Assembly (NCBI GenBank): GCA_017540905.1
Contig: JAFYAC010000028.1
Location: 1 to 56,757 of the forward strand
DNA: 56,757 nucleotides
DNA from: Kiritimatiellia bacterium
GTDB lineage: Bacteria > Verrucomicrobiota > Kiritimatiellia > CAIQIC01 > Lenti-01
Reading direction: 5' to 3'
Shown: one piece after another, positions 1 to 8,601 of the stretch
Layout: every line of letters starts with the position of its first letter
Numbering within the stretch: the first letter of the stretch is position 1
Position numbers and translations under genes: made by a program
The notes under the pieces: generated by a model
What the model was told of the DNA's origin: nothing
Seen by the model: only the letters and a program-made list of their open reading frames with translations
Database searches by the model: none

Positions 1-556
1 GTCATGGAGACAACATAACAGGAGTGGGGACGGAAGTCCACACTATTTATTAAAAACTTGCAGCTGGAAACACATGGCGAGGCGTTGCGGAAACGAAATA
101 AGATACGATTGTTCGACTACGTTATTTCTTAAACCGCTCTAACGCTCCGGAGATGCCTTCCAATCGCTTCTTCAACTGCACTTCAATGTGCGCAGCGACG
201 GAGGTCCCGGACACGGGACGTCCGTCGCTGTCCGCGTTGTGGAATGCCATGGAACTGGCCATTGGAAAGCTTTGCCGGAGCGTTAGCGCAGGCATCGGAC
301 AAATCGGAGTTTGGTCCGGGGGAGGGTGCCCACGGAGCAAATCCAGAAAACGCGCAGCCGCATCCTGGGAGGGCCCGGCTTCGTCCGGGCCGTGACCGTG
401 GGACGCTTCGGGGACATGACGGGAACAATCCGTGGCGCGGCCGCGACGGAGCGCGGCCCTCCCAAGGGGGGGTGCATGGTTCCGAGAGCCTCACGGGCGC
501 AGGACGCGCGGGAGCGCGTCCCTCTCCTGGAGGGCGCAACGGGGGGGGGGGGGCGC
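1..556. other. gene-poor left edge with hairpin and dispersed module
   Basis: I see no convincing gene here. Positions 195-228 form a near-perfect inverted repeat with 15-nt arms around a 4-nt loop, a REP-like palindrome. From 361 onward the sequence matches a module also present at 23436-23545. A smaller palindrome with core GGACGCGC...GCGCGTCC lies near 512-534. In most bacteria rpmI and rplT would follow infC, which reads leftward into this stretch; neither is recognisable. Confidence 0.6.
361..470 (+). repeat. dispersed module C, copy 1
   Basis: This stretch shares an ordered series of words with 23436-23545: TCCTGGGAGGG, CCGGCTT-GTCCGGGCCG, GGGCGCTTCGGG-ACATG-like, and a CCGCGAC-AGCGCGGCCCTCCC palindrome. 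Each word is itself a short hairpin. It lies downstream of infC. Its function is unknown; it looks like a non-coding repeat of the same class as the modules at 8.7, 23.3 and 50 kb. Confidence 0.6.
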
Positions 557-1150
557 TCAGGGCGCGGGGGCGGAGGGTTTGGGGGCGCCGCCCTGGCGGG
601 CCTTGGGCTTGGGCATCAGGGTCATCTGGATGTTGCGGCCGAGGAGCTTGGGGGCCTGCTCGACGACGCCGATGTCGCTGGCGTCCGCCAGGACGCGGTT
701 CATCAGGTCGAAGCCCAGTTCCTTGTGGGCGTTTTCGCGGCCGCGGAAGAACAGGGCCACCTTCACGCGCGAGCCTTCGGAGAGGAAGTCCTTGAGTTTG
801 CGCAGCTTGACGGCGTAGTCGGCGTCGCCCACGCTGGGATGGAACTGCACTTCCTTCACCCGCGTCGCCGCCGCGTTGCGGCGGTTCTGCTTGGCCTTCT
901 TGCCCTGTTCGTAGCGGAATTTGCCGTAGTCCATGATCTTGCACACGGGCGGCCGCGCGGTCGGGGAGATCTCGACGAGGTCGAGGCCGGCGTCGCGCGC
1001 CTTGGCCTGCGCGACGGGCGTGGGGACGATCCCCAGCGCTTCGCCCGTCGGCCCGACGAGGCGTACCTCGGGGACGCGGATGCGCTGGTTCATGCGCGGG
1101 GTGTTGGCGTTGCGCGGGTCCGGCTTTTGGTTGGGAGGAGGGAGGGGCAT
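557..1150 (-). CDS. infC: translation initiation factor IF-3
   Basis: IF-3 binds the 30S subunit, prevents 50S joining and proofreads start-codon selection. The 197-residue product has the N-terminal domain beginning at NQRIRVPEVRL (residues 21-31), the linker with VCKIMDYGKFRYEQ, and the C-terminal domain with KEVQFHPSVGDADYAVKLR. The tail is Pro/Ala/Lys-rich and slightly longer than usual. Start at 1150 is the first ATG; ATG at residue 20 is an alternative, since most family members begin close to that motif. It lies downstream of thrS on the same strand, a conserved pairing, but no rpmI or rplT follows. The 5' gap to thrS contains tandem GAAAAGTG-type words. Confidence 0.95.
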   Translation of the reverse strand: MPLPPPNQKPDPRNANTPRMNQRIRVPEVRLVGPTGEALGIVPTPVAQAKARDAGLDLVEISPTARPPVCKIMDYGKFRYEQGKKAKQNRRNAAATRVKEVQFHPSVGDADYAVKLRKLKDFLSEGSRVKVALFFRGRENAHKELGFDLMNRVLADASDIGVVEQAPKLLGRNIQMTLMPKPKARQGGAPKPSAPAP

Positions 1151-1222
1151 ATTCCTTTTGGTTTTTTCCTGTTTTCGGGGTTGGTTGTTTGTCTGCGGCT
1201 TTTAGCGAAAATGGTGGCGGGA

Positions 1223-1333
1223 GGAAAGTGAAAAGTGAATAGTGGAAAGTGAAAAGATGCGGTGGGTTGGATTTGGGGATGCGAGGGGGGAAGGAGGCCG
1301 CTTCCTTTTCACTTTTCTCTTTTCGCTTTTCAC
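1223..1333. repeat. opposed heptamer arrays upstream of infC
   Basis: Two short arrays face each other. Positions 1223-1257 repeat GAAAGTGAAAAGTG-like words and 1304-1333 repeat the complementary CTTTTCAC words, so a transcript could fold back on itself. The same word recurs at 36581-36616 immediately before an lpxL-type gene. The array fills the gap between the thrS stop and the infC start. Confidence 0.7.
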
Positions 1334-1343
1334 TCGCGGAGCG

Positions 1344-3086
1344 TCAGGCGCCGTGTTTGACGGCGCACTCGGCGTCGAGCTTGGCGATGAAGGCGTCGAG
1401 GGGCATGGCGCCGAGGTCGCCTTCGGCGCGGGAGCGGACGGAGACGGTGCCGGATTCGGCTTCGCGCGCGCCCATGACGAGCATGTAGGGGATCTTCTGG
1501 AGGCGGGCGTCGCGGATCTTGGCGCCCATCTTGTCGCTGCGGGAGTCGACGTGGACGCGGAAGCCGCGGGCGCGCAGGACGTCGGCGACCTTCTCGACGG
1601 CCGGCAGGGCCTTGTCGTTGACGGGGATGAGCTCGACCTGCACGGGCGCGAGCCAGAGCGGGAAGGCCCCGGCGTACTGCTCGATGAGGATGCCGATGAA
1701 CCGCTCCAGGGAGCCCAGCACGGCGCGGTGCAGCATGACGGGGTGGTGCTTCTGGCCGTCGGGCCCCGTGTAGACGGCGTTGAGGCGGCCTTCGCTGGGC
1801 AGCTGGTAGTCGAGCTGGATGGTGCCGCACTGCCAGGGGCGGTTCAGGGCGTCGATGAGGGTGAACTCGAGCTTGGGCCCGTAGAAGGCCCCTTCGCCCT
1901 CCTGGATGACGTAGTCCATGCCGGTGGCCTTGCAGGCGGCGGCGAGGGCCTCTTCGGCGTGGCGCCAGGTGGCTTCGTCGCCGACGTGGTCGGCGGGCAT
2001 GGTGCTGAGCTTCACCAGCAGGTTCTTGTCGAACCCGAAATCCTTGTACACGCCCACCAGGAGGCGGCAGAACTTGGCGACCTCGGCCTCGATCTGCTCC
2101 TCCGTGCAGAGGATGTGGGCGTCGTCCTGGACGAAGCCGCGGACGCGCATGATGCCGTGGAGGGTTCCGCTGGGCTCGTTGCGGACGCAGTGGCCGAATT
2201 CCGCCAGCCGCAGCGGCAGGTCCTTGTAGCTGCGGGTGCGGCTCTTGAAGATTTCGAGCGCGCCCGGGCAGTTCATGGGCTTGACGGCGAAGATGCGCTT
2301 TTCGCTCTCCGTGATGAACATGTTGGCCTGGTAGTGCTCCCAGTGGCCGCTGCGCTCCCAGAGGCTGCGGGGCATGATGGCCGGGGTGTTGACCTCCTGG
2401 TAGCCGTCGGCGACCAGCTTCCGGCGCATGTAGTCCTGGAGCTCGATGTAGATGGTCCACCCCTTCGGGTGCCAGAAAATCTGCCCCGGGTCCTCGGGGT
2501 CGAGGTGGAACAGGTCGAGCTCGCGGCCCAGGACGCGGTGGTCGCGGGCCTTCGCCTCCTCGCGCATCTTCAGGTACGCGTCGAGGTCCTCCTGGGAGAG
2601 GAAGGCGGTTCCGTAGAGGCGCTGGAGCATCTTGTTCTTCTCGTCGCCGCGGAAGTAGGAGCCGGCGACGGAGAGGATCTTGAACGCCTTGATTTCGCCG
2701 GCGGCCGCGACGTGCGGGCCGCGGCAGAGGTCGGTGAAGTCGCCGCTGTGGTAGAGCGTGATCGTCTCGCCCTCGGGGATGTCGGCGAGGCGTTCGAGCT
2801 TGTAGGACTGGCCGCGGGCCTTCATGAGGTCCATGACCTCCTCGCGGGACTTCTCCTCGCGCACGAAGGGCACGTTCTCCGCGATGATCTTGGCCATTTC
2901 GGCCTCGATGGCGGGGAAGTCCTCTTCGGTGAGGCGGTGGGAGAGGTCGAAATCGTAGTAGAATCCCTCGTCGGTGGCGGGGCCGATGTCGAAGCGGGTG
3001 TCGGGCCAGAGATGCCGAACCGCGGCCGCCATGATGTGCGCCGCGCTGTGCCGGACGGTGGAAAGGGCGATGTCGTTTGGATTCAT
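1344..3086 (-). CDS. thrS: threonyl-tRNA synthetase lacking the TGS domain
   Basis: It charges tRNA-Thr with threonine in the cytoplasm. At 580 residues it is about 60 shorter than the usual form because it starts directly at the editing (SAD) domain: HxxxH at 13-17 and CxxxH at 121-125 are the editing-site metal-type residues. The class II core follows, with motif 1 near residues 215-240, the zinc-binding region with Cys273 (PMNCPG), motif 2 ([15 protein letters not shown]), and motif 3 plus anticodon domain ([11 protein letters not shown] onward). The start at 3086 is supported by a promoter 40 nt upstream; no TGS-like reading frame precedes it. infC follows on the same strand. TGS loss is known in some bacterial enzymes, so this is unlikely to be a sequencing error. 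Confidence 0.93.
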   Translation of the reverse strand: MNPNDIALSTVRHSAAHIMAAAVRHLWPDTRFDIGPATDEGFYYDFDLSHRLTEEDFPAIEAEMAKIIAENVPFVREEKSREEVMDLMKARGQSYKLERLADIPEGETITLYHSGDFTDLCRGPHVAAAGEIKAFKILSVAGSYFRGDEKNKMLQRLYGTAFLSQEDLDAYLKMREEAKARDHRVLGRELDLFHLDPEDPGQIFWHPKGWTIYIELQDYMRRKLVADGYQEVNTPAIMPRSLWERSGHWEHYQANMFITESEKRIFAVKPMNCPGALEIFKSRTRSYKDLPLRLAEFGHCVRNEPSGTLHGIMRVRGFVQDDAHILCTEEQIEAEVAKFCRLLVGVYKDFGFDKNLLVKLSTMPADHVGDEATWRHAEEALAAACKATGMDYVIQEGEGAFYGPKLEFTLIDALNRPWQCGTIQLDYQLPSEGRLNAVYTGPDGQKHHPVMLHRAVLGSLERFIGILIEQYAGAFPLWLAPVQVELIPVNDKALPAVEKVADVLRARGFRVHVDSRSDKMGAKIRDARLQKIPYMLVMGAREAESGTVSVRSRAEGDLGAMPLDAFIAKLDAECAVKHGA

Positions 3087-3125
3087 TTCGTGGGAAAACT
3101 TCCTTTTGGGGTTGAATGGACGCGC

Positions 3126-3154
3126 ACTCTACTCCCCTCCCCATGCAAAGTCAA
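3126..3154 (-). promoter_or_regulatory. sigma-70-type promoter of thrS
   Basis: On the minus strand TTGACT is followed by a 17-nt spacer and TAGAGT. Transcription would begin near 3119, giving a leader of about 33 nt before the thrS ATG at 3086. The spacing and hexamers are close to consensus. Confidence 0.6.
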
Positions 3155-3262
3155 CGGATTCGCCCGCGCCGCGGCGCGGCGCGGCGCGGAACGGGGCGTG
3201 GGCGCCGTCGCCGGCCGGGGGTGCGCGGACAGCCCTCCGGCACCTCCGTCCCATCCAGTTTT

Positions 3263-3318
3263 GAGATTACAGAAAATATTGGCGTTTCTGGCGTTTTTCC
3301 ACAATGGTTCCCTCCATG
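3263..3318 (+). promoter_or_regulatory. GAGATTA box module, copy 1
   Basis: GAGATTACAGAAAA begins at 3263; the ATG at 3316 is exactly 53 nt from the box start. A TTGGCG hexamer follows the box at the position of a -35 element. The module points away from thrS. The ORF from this ATG is proline/glycine-rich and looks non-coding. It is one of eight copies in the window. Confidence 0.55.
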
Positions 3319-3387
3319 AACACAATCCGCCCACGCTACGGCGATGGCCGTGGCGCCCCCACCCTGCCCGCCGTGCGAAAGGGGGGC

Positions 3388-3488
3388 GGCATGAAGGCAA
3401 ATCCATGCGCAAGACAGGCGCACGGCGGCGAAGGGACTCGCCGCCCTACCCCGAAAACATGCGGACGAATAAACTTTACGCTGTACCA
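3388..3488 (+). repeat. dispersed module E, copy 1
   Basis: It contains GGCATGAAGGC, the palindromic GGCGGCGAAGGGACTCGCC, and ACATGCGGACGAATAAACTTT followed by a GTACCAG-like end. The same order of words occurs at 27754-27858 and, reversed, at about 32001-32075. It occupies most of the gap between thrS and tpx (3087-3570), in which I see no gene. Confidence 0.6.
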
Positions 3489-3570
3489 GGCGCTGCGGCG
3501 GCCGGGGACGGCCGCCCTCCCATCCCAGGGGGGCATGCCATTATCCTTGGTCGGGCCGGGGGGGGGGATG

Positions 3571-4119
3571 TCAGGGTTGGGCGGCGGCCGCGGCGTCGAG
3601 GGCGGCCCAGGCGGCGGCATAGTCGGGTTCGTTGCGGAGTTCGGGGACGAGCTGCGCGTGCAGGACGGTGCCGTCGGCGCCGATGGCCACGACGGCGCGG
3701 GCCTGGAGGCCCATCAGGGGGTGGTCCACGATGAGGGTGCCGTAGTCCATGCCGAACTCGGGGGCGCGGAAGGTCGAGAGGAAGAGGCCGCCGGGAGTCT
3801 TGAGGTTTTCGCAGAAGCGGGCCTGCGCGAAGGGGAGGTCGGCGGAGATGGTCAGGACCTTGACGTCCGGCCGCGAGGCGGCGTCGGCGTTGAATTTGCG
3901 GGCGGAGAGGGCGCAGACGGGGGTGTCCAGCGAGGGGACGATGTTCAGCAGCAGGCGGGTGCCCGCGAAGTCGGCGAGCGTCCAGTCCTTGAATTGGGCG
4001 TCGGCGAGGTGGAAGTCGGGCGCGGGCGAGCCGACGGCGGGAAGGGCGTCGAAGGTCCAGGCGGGCTGGCCGGAGATGGTGAAGGGTTGGGGGGAGAGTT
4101 CTTTTGGGGAGGGGGGCAT
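3571..4119 (-). CDS. tpx: thiol peroxidase (atypical 2-Cys peroxiredoxin)
   Basis: It reduces hydrogen peroxide and organic hydroperoxides using thioredoxin. The 182-residue product has the Tpx signatures: peroxidatic Cys69 in PSLDTPVCALSARKFN and resolving Cys103 in LPFAQARFCENLK, the paired cysteines of the Tpx branch. Pro and Thr before Cys69 match the catalytic TPVC motif. The N terminus is about 15 residues longer than usual and could start later. No signal peptide is evident, so it is probably cytoplasmic. A tandem TTTCAAA array lies 30 nt upstream of the ATG and also supplies the stop codon of the preceding rsmE gene. Confidence 0.93.
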   Translation of the reverse strand: MPPSPKELSPQPFTISGQPAWTFDALPAVGSPAPDFHLADAQFKDWTLADFAGTRLLLNIVPSLDTPVCALSARKFNADAASRPDVKVLTISADLPFAQARFCENLKTPGGLFLSTFRAPEFGMDYGTLIVDHPLMGLQARAVVAIGADGTVLHAQLVPELRNEPDYAAAWAALDAAAAAQP

Positions 4120-4148
4120 GGGGGGGCCTTTCGGGGGGATGGGGGGGA

Positions 4149-4232
4149 TTTCAGAATTTCAAATTTCAAATTTCAAATCTCATATTTGAAATCTCAAATC
4201 TCAAATCTCAGATTTCAAATTTCAAATTTCAA
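4149..4232. repeat. tandem TTTCAAA / TCTCAAA array
   Basis: About twelve 7-nt words (AATTTCAAATTTCAAATCTC and variants, with one internal inverted stretch CATATTTGAAAT) fill the gap between tpx and rsmE. The last bases contribute the rsmE stop codon at 4229-4231. Related words occur near 30130-30170 and 37586-37620. Confidence 0.85.
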
Positions 4233-5020
4233 CATGGGGATGGGGGTTGCGAAACGGGGCATGCGGGTTTGGAGGAGGAAGGGAGCCAGACGTATTTGAC
4301 GGCGGAGAGGACGAAGAGGGAGGCGGTTTCGACGCGGAGGACGTTTTCGCCGAGGGTGACGGGGCGTACGCCGGCGGCGAGGAGGGCGGAGACTTCGGCG
4401 GGCGCGAAGTCGCCTTCGGGGCCGATGAAGACGGCGAGTTCGGGGCAGGCGGCGCGGCGGAGGGCGGTCAGGCAGTCGGGGAGCGGCACGGCGCCGGGCT
4501 GGAGGGCGCCGAAGCAGGCGGCGCGCCCTGCGAGGCGGGCGATGGCGGCGTCGAGGCGCATGGGGGGGGCGATTTGGGGCAACCACGGGTTGCCGCTCTG
4601 CTTGCAGGCGGCCCAGGCGACGGCACGCCAGCGGTCGGCCTTGCGTTCGGCGTCGGCGGGGGGGATGCGCACGACGCACCAGTCGGTCTGCAGGGGCCAT
4701 ATTTCGGTGACGCCGCCCAGTTCGACGGCCTTCTGGACGAGCCAATCCATGCGCTCGGCGCGGATGACGGCCTGCGCCAGGATGCGGCGGGGTACCGGCG
4801 GGGCGGAGCGGGAGACGGAGCGGACGACGACTTCGGCGCGCTTCTTGTGCGGGCGGGAGAGTTCGGCTTCGGCGACGCCGCCGCGGCCGTCGAGGAGGGT
4901 GACCGCGGCGCCGGCTTCGGCGCGCATGACGGCGCAGAGGTGGTTGGATTCGCCCTCGGAGAGCTCCACGGCGGCGCCGGGGGTCCAGAGGGAGGAGTCT
5001 TCGTGCTGGCAGCGGATCAT
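4229..5020 (-). CDS. rsmE: 16S rRNA (uracil-1498-N3)-methyltransferase
   Basis: RsmE methylates N3 of U1498 in the decoding region of 16S rRNA using S-adenosylmethionine through a SPOUT trefoil-knot fold. The product (263 residues from the second ATG) has the N-terminal PUA-like domain with ESNHLCAVMRAEAG, and the SPOUT domain with ERMDWLVQKAVELGG, the knot motif FIGPEGDFAPAEV, and LGENVLRVETAS near the C terminus. An upstream in-frame ATG at 5050 would add ten residues; the start at 5020 (MIRCQHE) fits the family better. The last residues are encoded by the edge of the TTTCAAA array. It is on the same strand as tpx. Confidence 0.93.
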   Translation of the reverse strand: MIRCQHEDSSLWTPGAAVELSEGESNHLCAVMRAEAGAAVTLLDGRGGVAEAELSRPHKKRAEVVVRSVSRSAPPVPRRILAQAVIRAERMDWLVQKAVELGGVTEIWPLQTDWCVVRIPPADAERKADRWRAVAWAACKQSGNPWLPQIAPPMRLDAAIARLAGRAACFGALQPGAVPLPDCLTALRRAACPELAVFIGPEGDFAPAEVSALLAAGVRPVTLGENVLRVETASLFVLSAVKYVWLPSSSKPACPVSQPPSPC

Positions 5021-5098
5021 GGTGGTGGGGGGGCCGAAGCGAAACGGCACGCCCGGGGAAGCCGTGGCGTGCCGCTTGCGTGCCGGAGCGGGAGGGCC

Positions 5099-5737
5099 TC
5101 AGAAGAGGAACTTCAGGCCGAGGCGGAGGAAGAGGCCGCGGAAGGAAGTGTCGCGCAGGTCGCCGCCGTCGTAGTCGGTGTCGGCGCGGACGAGGTCCAC
5201 CTGGTAGCCGAGGCCGCCGAGGATGTACATCTGCTCGCTGAGCATGTATTCGTACTCGGCCTCGATGTTCCACATCAGCGCGTTGCCGACGTCGATGTCC
5301 TGGCGCTTGTTCTCGACGGAGTTCCAGGCCGACATGCCGCTGTCCACGATCAGGAACTGCATGCCCGTGCCGAGGAGCAGGTTCCAGTTGTCCCAGTCGA
5401 TGACGTTGAAATAGAGCGACGCGCCGATCGGGACGACGTTGCACTCGCCCTTGAAGCGGCCGAGGGCCTCGTACTTGTAGGAGGTGGTGCCGCTGTCCAC
5501 GTTGTAGTAGCCCCAACCGGCGTTGATGCCGACGCCCCAGGGGAAGCGGAACCACTCGCGGTAGACGGCCTGCACGCCGGCGCCCGCCTTGAAGGTGTCG
5601 AAGTCGCCGTCGCCGGGGAAGAGGTAGTAGCCGGAGACCTCCACCTCGCCGGGTTCATCCTTGTTCAGCACACCGGCCGGAGCCGTGGCCAACGCCGCGA
5701 ACAAGGCCGCCAGGGCCAGAACCAAAATCTTTTTCAT
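5099..5737 (-). CDS. outer-membrane beta-barrel protein
   Basis: I do not recognise a named family. The 212-residue product starts MKKILVLALAALFAAL, a clear Sec signal peptide probably cleaved near residue 21. The mature part alternates aromatic and small/polar residues (VSGYYLF, INAGWGYYN, GLGYQVDLV) as in transmembrane beta strands. It ends in LGLKFLF, with a terminal Phe as in BAM-complex beta signals. Length suggests an eight- to ten-stranded barrel of the OmpA/OmpW size class. AAGGAAGG precedes the ATG. It may be related to the similar protein at 10918-11484. Substrate and role are unknown. Confidence 0.7.
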   Translation of the reverse strand: MKKILVLALAALFAALATAPAGVLNKDEPGEVEVSGYYLFPGDGDFDTFKAGAGVQAVYREWFRFPWGVGINAGWGYYNVDSGTTSYKYEALGRFKGECNVVPIGASLYFNVIDWDNWNLLLGTGMQFLIVDSGMSAWNSVENKRQDIDVGNALMWNIEAEYEYMLSEQMYILGGLGYQVDLVRADTDYDGGDLRDTSFRGLFLRLGLKFLF

Positions 5738-5861
5738 CGTCTAATGTCCTTCCTTGGGGCCTCCATCGGCCCATGTGGGGATGCACTTTATCCCACCCGC
5801 CCCCGCGGCGCAACACGCTTTTTGCACGGAGGGCGCTTTTCCGGGGGAGGGGGGGGTGCCG

Positions 5862-7637
5862 TCACGCCTTGGCGGGGGCGGGCTGCGTTTGCGGGGGATG
5901 GCGGTGGCGCATGATGGCCAGCTGGATGATCATCATGACCTGGTTCGTCGTCCAGTAGAGGGAGAGGCCCGACGGGAACGAGTAGAACATGAGCGTGAAG
6001 ATGATCGGCATCATCAGCATCATCTTCTGCTGCTGCGGGTCGCTGGTCGGGGTCATCCTCTGCTGGAGCCACATGGTGAAGCCCATGAGCAGCGGCAGGA
6101 TGTTCAGCGCGAAGGGCAGCTTGTCGGCGAACAGGTTCTCCGGCGTCGAGAGGTCGGAAATCCACAGGAACGACGAGAACCGCAGCTCGATCGCCCCGCG
6201 CAGCACGATGAACAGCGCGAAGAAGACCGGAATCTGGATCAGCATCGGCAGGCAGCCGCCCATCGGGTTGATCTTCTTTTCGCGGTAGAGCTTCATCATC
6301 TCCTGCTGCTGGCGGGCGGGATCGGACTTGTACCGCTCGCGCAGGGCGGTGATTTCGGGCTGGATTTCCTGCATGCGCTGGGTGCTCATCATGGACTTGT
6401 GGTTGAGCGGCCAGAAGACGATGCGGATGAGGAAGGTCAGCAGGATGATCGCCAGCCCGTAGCTGTAGGGCCAGATGTGGTCGTGGAACCAGACCATGAT
6501 CTTGAGGATCAGGATGCCGATGGGCCGCCAGAAGCCCAGCTGGAGGATTTCTTCCTGGTGCGGGCCGTTGGCCTTGAGGGAGGCGTAGTCCTTGGGGCCG
6601 ACGTAGAAGGTCGATTCCTGCGTGAGCGTCTCGCCGGCCGGCACAGGCTGCGCGGGCAGGGCGATCTCGGCCGCGATGGATTCGATGGGCGTGACGGTGC
6701 GCGAGAAGAAGATCATGGAGGAGACGCGCTCGGAGGGACCGCGGCGGGCGCTGACGGTGCAGCTCTCGGCGAAGGTGGCCGGGGTCAGGATCTGCACGAA
6801 GTACTTGTTCTTCGCGGCGGCCCACTCGACGGACTGGGCGGGGCGGTCGGGCCCCGGCGCGGTCTGGCGCTGGACGCCGGGCGCGAGGGACTTGAACCAC
6901 TTCTCGAACTTGCCGCCCCAGAATTCGACGTCGCTGCCGGAGAGGGTGTCGACGCCGAGCAGGGGCAGGCGGTCCTGGGTCTCGCCGGGGAGGTTGCCCA
7001 TCCATCCGGACTGGAGACGGTAGCCGGAGAGGGCGAGGTCGTGGCCGGAGGCGTTCTCGAAGCGGTCGGCGATGCGCAGGCGTCCGCCGGCGTCGTCGAG
7101 GGCCACTTCGCGCGCCATGCGGAAGCCGTTGGGGAGGTCGCGGGTGAAGGTCAGCGAGCGCTCGCCGGTGCGGACCACCACGAAGGACGCGCCCGCGGGC
7201 AGGCCGTCGGCGGAGGGCGCGGCGGCGGGGCGCTCGGAGAAGTCGAAGGCGACGCACCGGTCGGAGTCCTTGGCCTCGGGGTATTTGAGGATTTCCGCGC
7301 GCACGATGCCGGCGCCGCGGGAGGAGAAGGTGACGCGCAGGTCGGCGTTCTCGAGGGTCTCGGTGGTCTCGGGGACGGACTCGTCCTCCAGGGCCGCGGC
7401 CTCGGGTTCGGCGGCGGCGGCCGGTTCGGCCCCGGCGGGGGCTTCCGCTTCCGCGGCGGCTTCCGCGGGCGCGGCCAGCTCGGGGTTGGCGGGCATCTCC
7501 GGGGCCTCGACGGACTGGACGGGGGCGGGGCGCTCCTTGGGCGGGAAGAACTTGGAGACGACCTTGCGGTCGATCGTCGGGTAGGCCAGGAAGGCCACGA
7601 GGATCAGGATGATCGGGATGAGGTCTTGCTTTTTCAT
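5862..7637 (-). CDS. yidC: membrane protein insertase YidC
   Basis: YidC inserts and folds inner-membrane proteins, alone or with SecYEG. The 591-residue product starts MKKQDLIPIILILVAFLAYP (TM1). A Pro/Ala/Glu-rich linker and a large periplasmic beta domain follow (about residues 60-340). The conserved five-helix core has LTFLIRIVFWPLNHKSM, the cytoplasmic hairpin (QRMQEIQPEI to YREKKINPMGG), and CLPMLIQIPVFFALFIVL. This is the Gram-negative long form. The ATG overlaps the yidD stop as ATGA, so it is translationally coupled and the longer upstream frame is not used. It is the last gene of rpmH-rnpA-yidD-yidC. Confidence 0.97.
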   Translation of the reverse strand: MKKQDLIPIILILVAFLAYPTIDRKVVSKFFPPKERPAPVQSVEAPEMPANPELAAPAEAAAEAEAPAGAEPAAAAEPEAAALEDESVPETTETLENADLRVTFSSRGAGIVRAEILKYPEAKDSDRCVAFDFSERPAAAPSADGLPAGASFVVVRTGERSLTFTRDLPNGFRMAREVALDDAGGRLRIADRFENASGHDLALSGYRLQSGWMGNLPGETQDRLPLLGVDTLSGSDVEFWGGKFEKWFKSLAPGVQRQTAPGPDRPAQSVEWAAAKNKYFVQILTPATFAESCTVSARRGPSERVSSMIFFSRTVTPIESIAAEIALPAQPVPAGETLTQESTFYVGPKDYASLKANGPHQEEILQLGFWRPIGILILKIMVWFHDHIWPYSYGLAIILLTFLIRIVFWPLNHKSMMSTQRMQEIQPEITALRERYKSDPARQQQEMMKLYREKKINPMGGCLPMLIQIPVFFALFIVLRGAIELRFSSFLWISDLSTPENLFADKLPFALNILPLLMGFTMWLQQRMTPTSDPQQQKMMLMMPIIFTLMFYSFPSGLSLYWTTNQVMMIIQLAIMRHRHPPQTQPAPAKA

Positions 7638-7927
7638 GGTTGTGGGGAAATGTCCTTTCGGTGGGGGCGCGGCGGGCGGCGGGGCGGCACGGGATCGAAT
7701 CCGCCCGGATGCCACGGGTGGCAACGGGCCAGCCTGCGCAATCCAAGATAAACGCCATATATTACACCATGCACGCGCACGGCTTCCAGCATATAATTCG
7801 AGCAGGAGGGGGTGAAGCGGCAGCAACGGCCGAAAAGCGGCGAAATCGCAATCTGGTAGCCTCGCACCAGCCAGCAGACCAGGCGGGCGGCCAGGGAGGG
7901 TCGCGGAGGGGGGGCGGCGTCCGTCAC
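7634..7927 (-). CDS. yidD: membrane protein insertion efficiency factor YidD
   Basis: YidD is a small amphipathic membrane-associated protein that helps YidC-dependent insertion. The 97-residue product carries the family core: LVRGYQIAISPLFG, CCRFTPSCSNYMLEAV, HGVIYGVYLGLRRLARCHPW and GGFDPVP. The conserved cysteines (RCCRFTPSCS, RCHP) are present. The GTG start at 7927 overlaps the rnpA stop as GTGA, and its stop overlaps the yidC ATG as ATGA, giving a coupled three-gene block. The basic Pro-rich C-terminal tail is typical. Confidence 0.95.
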   Translation of the reverse strand: MTDAAPPPRPSLAARLVCWLVRGYQIAISPLFGRCCRFTPSCSNYMLEAVRVHGVIYGVYLGLRRLARCHPWHPGGFDPVPPRRPPRPHRKDISPQP

Positions 7928-8370
7928 GGCGGCGGGGCGGGCAGCTGGCGCGCCAGCCAGGCGAAATCCCCCACCACGCGCGGCCAGGGGGCGTCGAGGA
8001 TGGCCCGGCGCGCCACGAGGACGACGTCGGCGCGGAAGCCCGGCGGCAGGAGGTGGCGGTTCAGGCGGAACACCTCGCGGAGGCGGCGCTTGGCGCGGGC
8101 GCGCTCGACCGCGTTGCCGACCTTGCGGCTGGCGACGACGCCGAGCCGCGCCGCGGAATCCGGGGCCTCGCGCAGGAACATCACCATGCAGCGGGCGCGG
8201 CGCGGGGCGCTCGCGGCGTAGGCCTCGCGGAACTGGCGGTCGTGGCGCAGGCGCTGGGCGCGGCGCAGCGTGGGGCGCGGGGGGCGGACGCAATCCGCCC
8301 GGCCGTCTGGACTTGCCAGCACATCGGCCGGGCGGGGGCCGCCGGGAGAATCTGGGGAAAATCCCGGCAC
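7924..8370 (-). CDS. rnpA: ribonuclease P protein component
   Basis: RnpA binds the catalytic RNA of RNase P and assists 5' maturation of tRNAs. Recognisable elements are RLRHDRQFREAY (N-terminal strand/helix), RLGVVASRKVGNAVERARAKRRLREVFR (the conserved basic RNR region), and a C-terminal DVVLVARRAI strand. At 148 residues it is longer than the usual ~115-120 because of a Pro-rich N-terminal extension; the start at 8370 lies 17 nt after the rpmH stop, but a later start near RAQRLRH would match other members. It sits between rpmH and yidD and is coupled to yidD through GTGA. Confidence 0.92.
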   Translation of the reverse strand: MPGFSPDSPGGPRPADVLASPDGRADCVRPPRPTLRRAQRLRHDRQFREAYAASAPRRARCMVMFLREAPDSAARLGVVASRKVGNAVERARAKRRLREVFRLNRHLLPPGFRADVVLVARRAILDAPWPRVVGDFAWLARQLPAPPP

Positions 8371-8387
8371 GCGGTTGGTCGGCGCGG

Positions 8388-8534
8388 TTACTTGCGGTCG
8401 CCGACGGTCAGGCTCTTGCGGCCCTTGGCGCGGCGGCGGGAAAGGACCTTGCGGCCGTTGGCGGTGGCCATGCGGGCGCGGAACCCGTGCTTGCGGATGC
8501 GCTTGATTTTGGAGGGATGGTAGGTGGGCTTCAT
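8388..8534 (-). CDS. rpmH: 50S ribosomal protein L34
   Basis: L34 is a small, very basic protein of the 50S subunit. The 48-residue frame starts [20 protein letters not shown] and continues [20 protein letters not shown], the unmistakable L34 sequence. A GAAGGAA Shine-Dalgarno precedes the ATG, and a near-consensus promoter lies 40 nt upstream. It heads the rpmH-rnpA-yidD-yidC cluster, which in many bacteria adjoins dnaA and oriC; no dnaA is found on the far side here. Confidence 0.97.
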   Translation of the reverse strand: MKPTYHPSKIKRIRKHGFRARMATANGRKVLSRRRAKGRKSLTVGDRK

Positions 8535-8573
8535 GGAAAGTTCCTTCTGTTCCTGTTCAAATGATGTCGGTCT

Positions 8574-8601
8574 ATTCTAGCGCTCCGCCGGCCGATGTCA
8601 A
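8574..8601 (-). promoter_or_regulatory. sigma-70 promoter of the rpmH cluster
   Basis: On the minus strand a perfect TTGACA (8596-8601) is followed by a 16-nt spacer and TAGAAT (8574-8579). Transcription would start near 8567, with a leader of about 33 nt before rpmH. It is one of the best housekeeping promoters in the window. Confidence 0.7.

Noticed and set aside
122..340. 72-residue minus-strand ORF at the left edge
   Set aside because: It spans a 34-nt REP-like palindrome and has no ribosome site or recognisable family; a real gene is not supported.
1242..3734. 830-residue plus-strand ORF opposite thrS
   Set aside because: Antisense shadow caused by the GC-rich codon pattern of thrS; it extends into repeat DNA and has Gly/Ala/Val/Asp-rich composition without domains.
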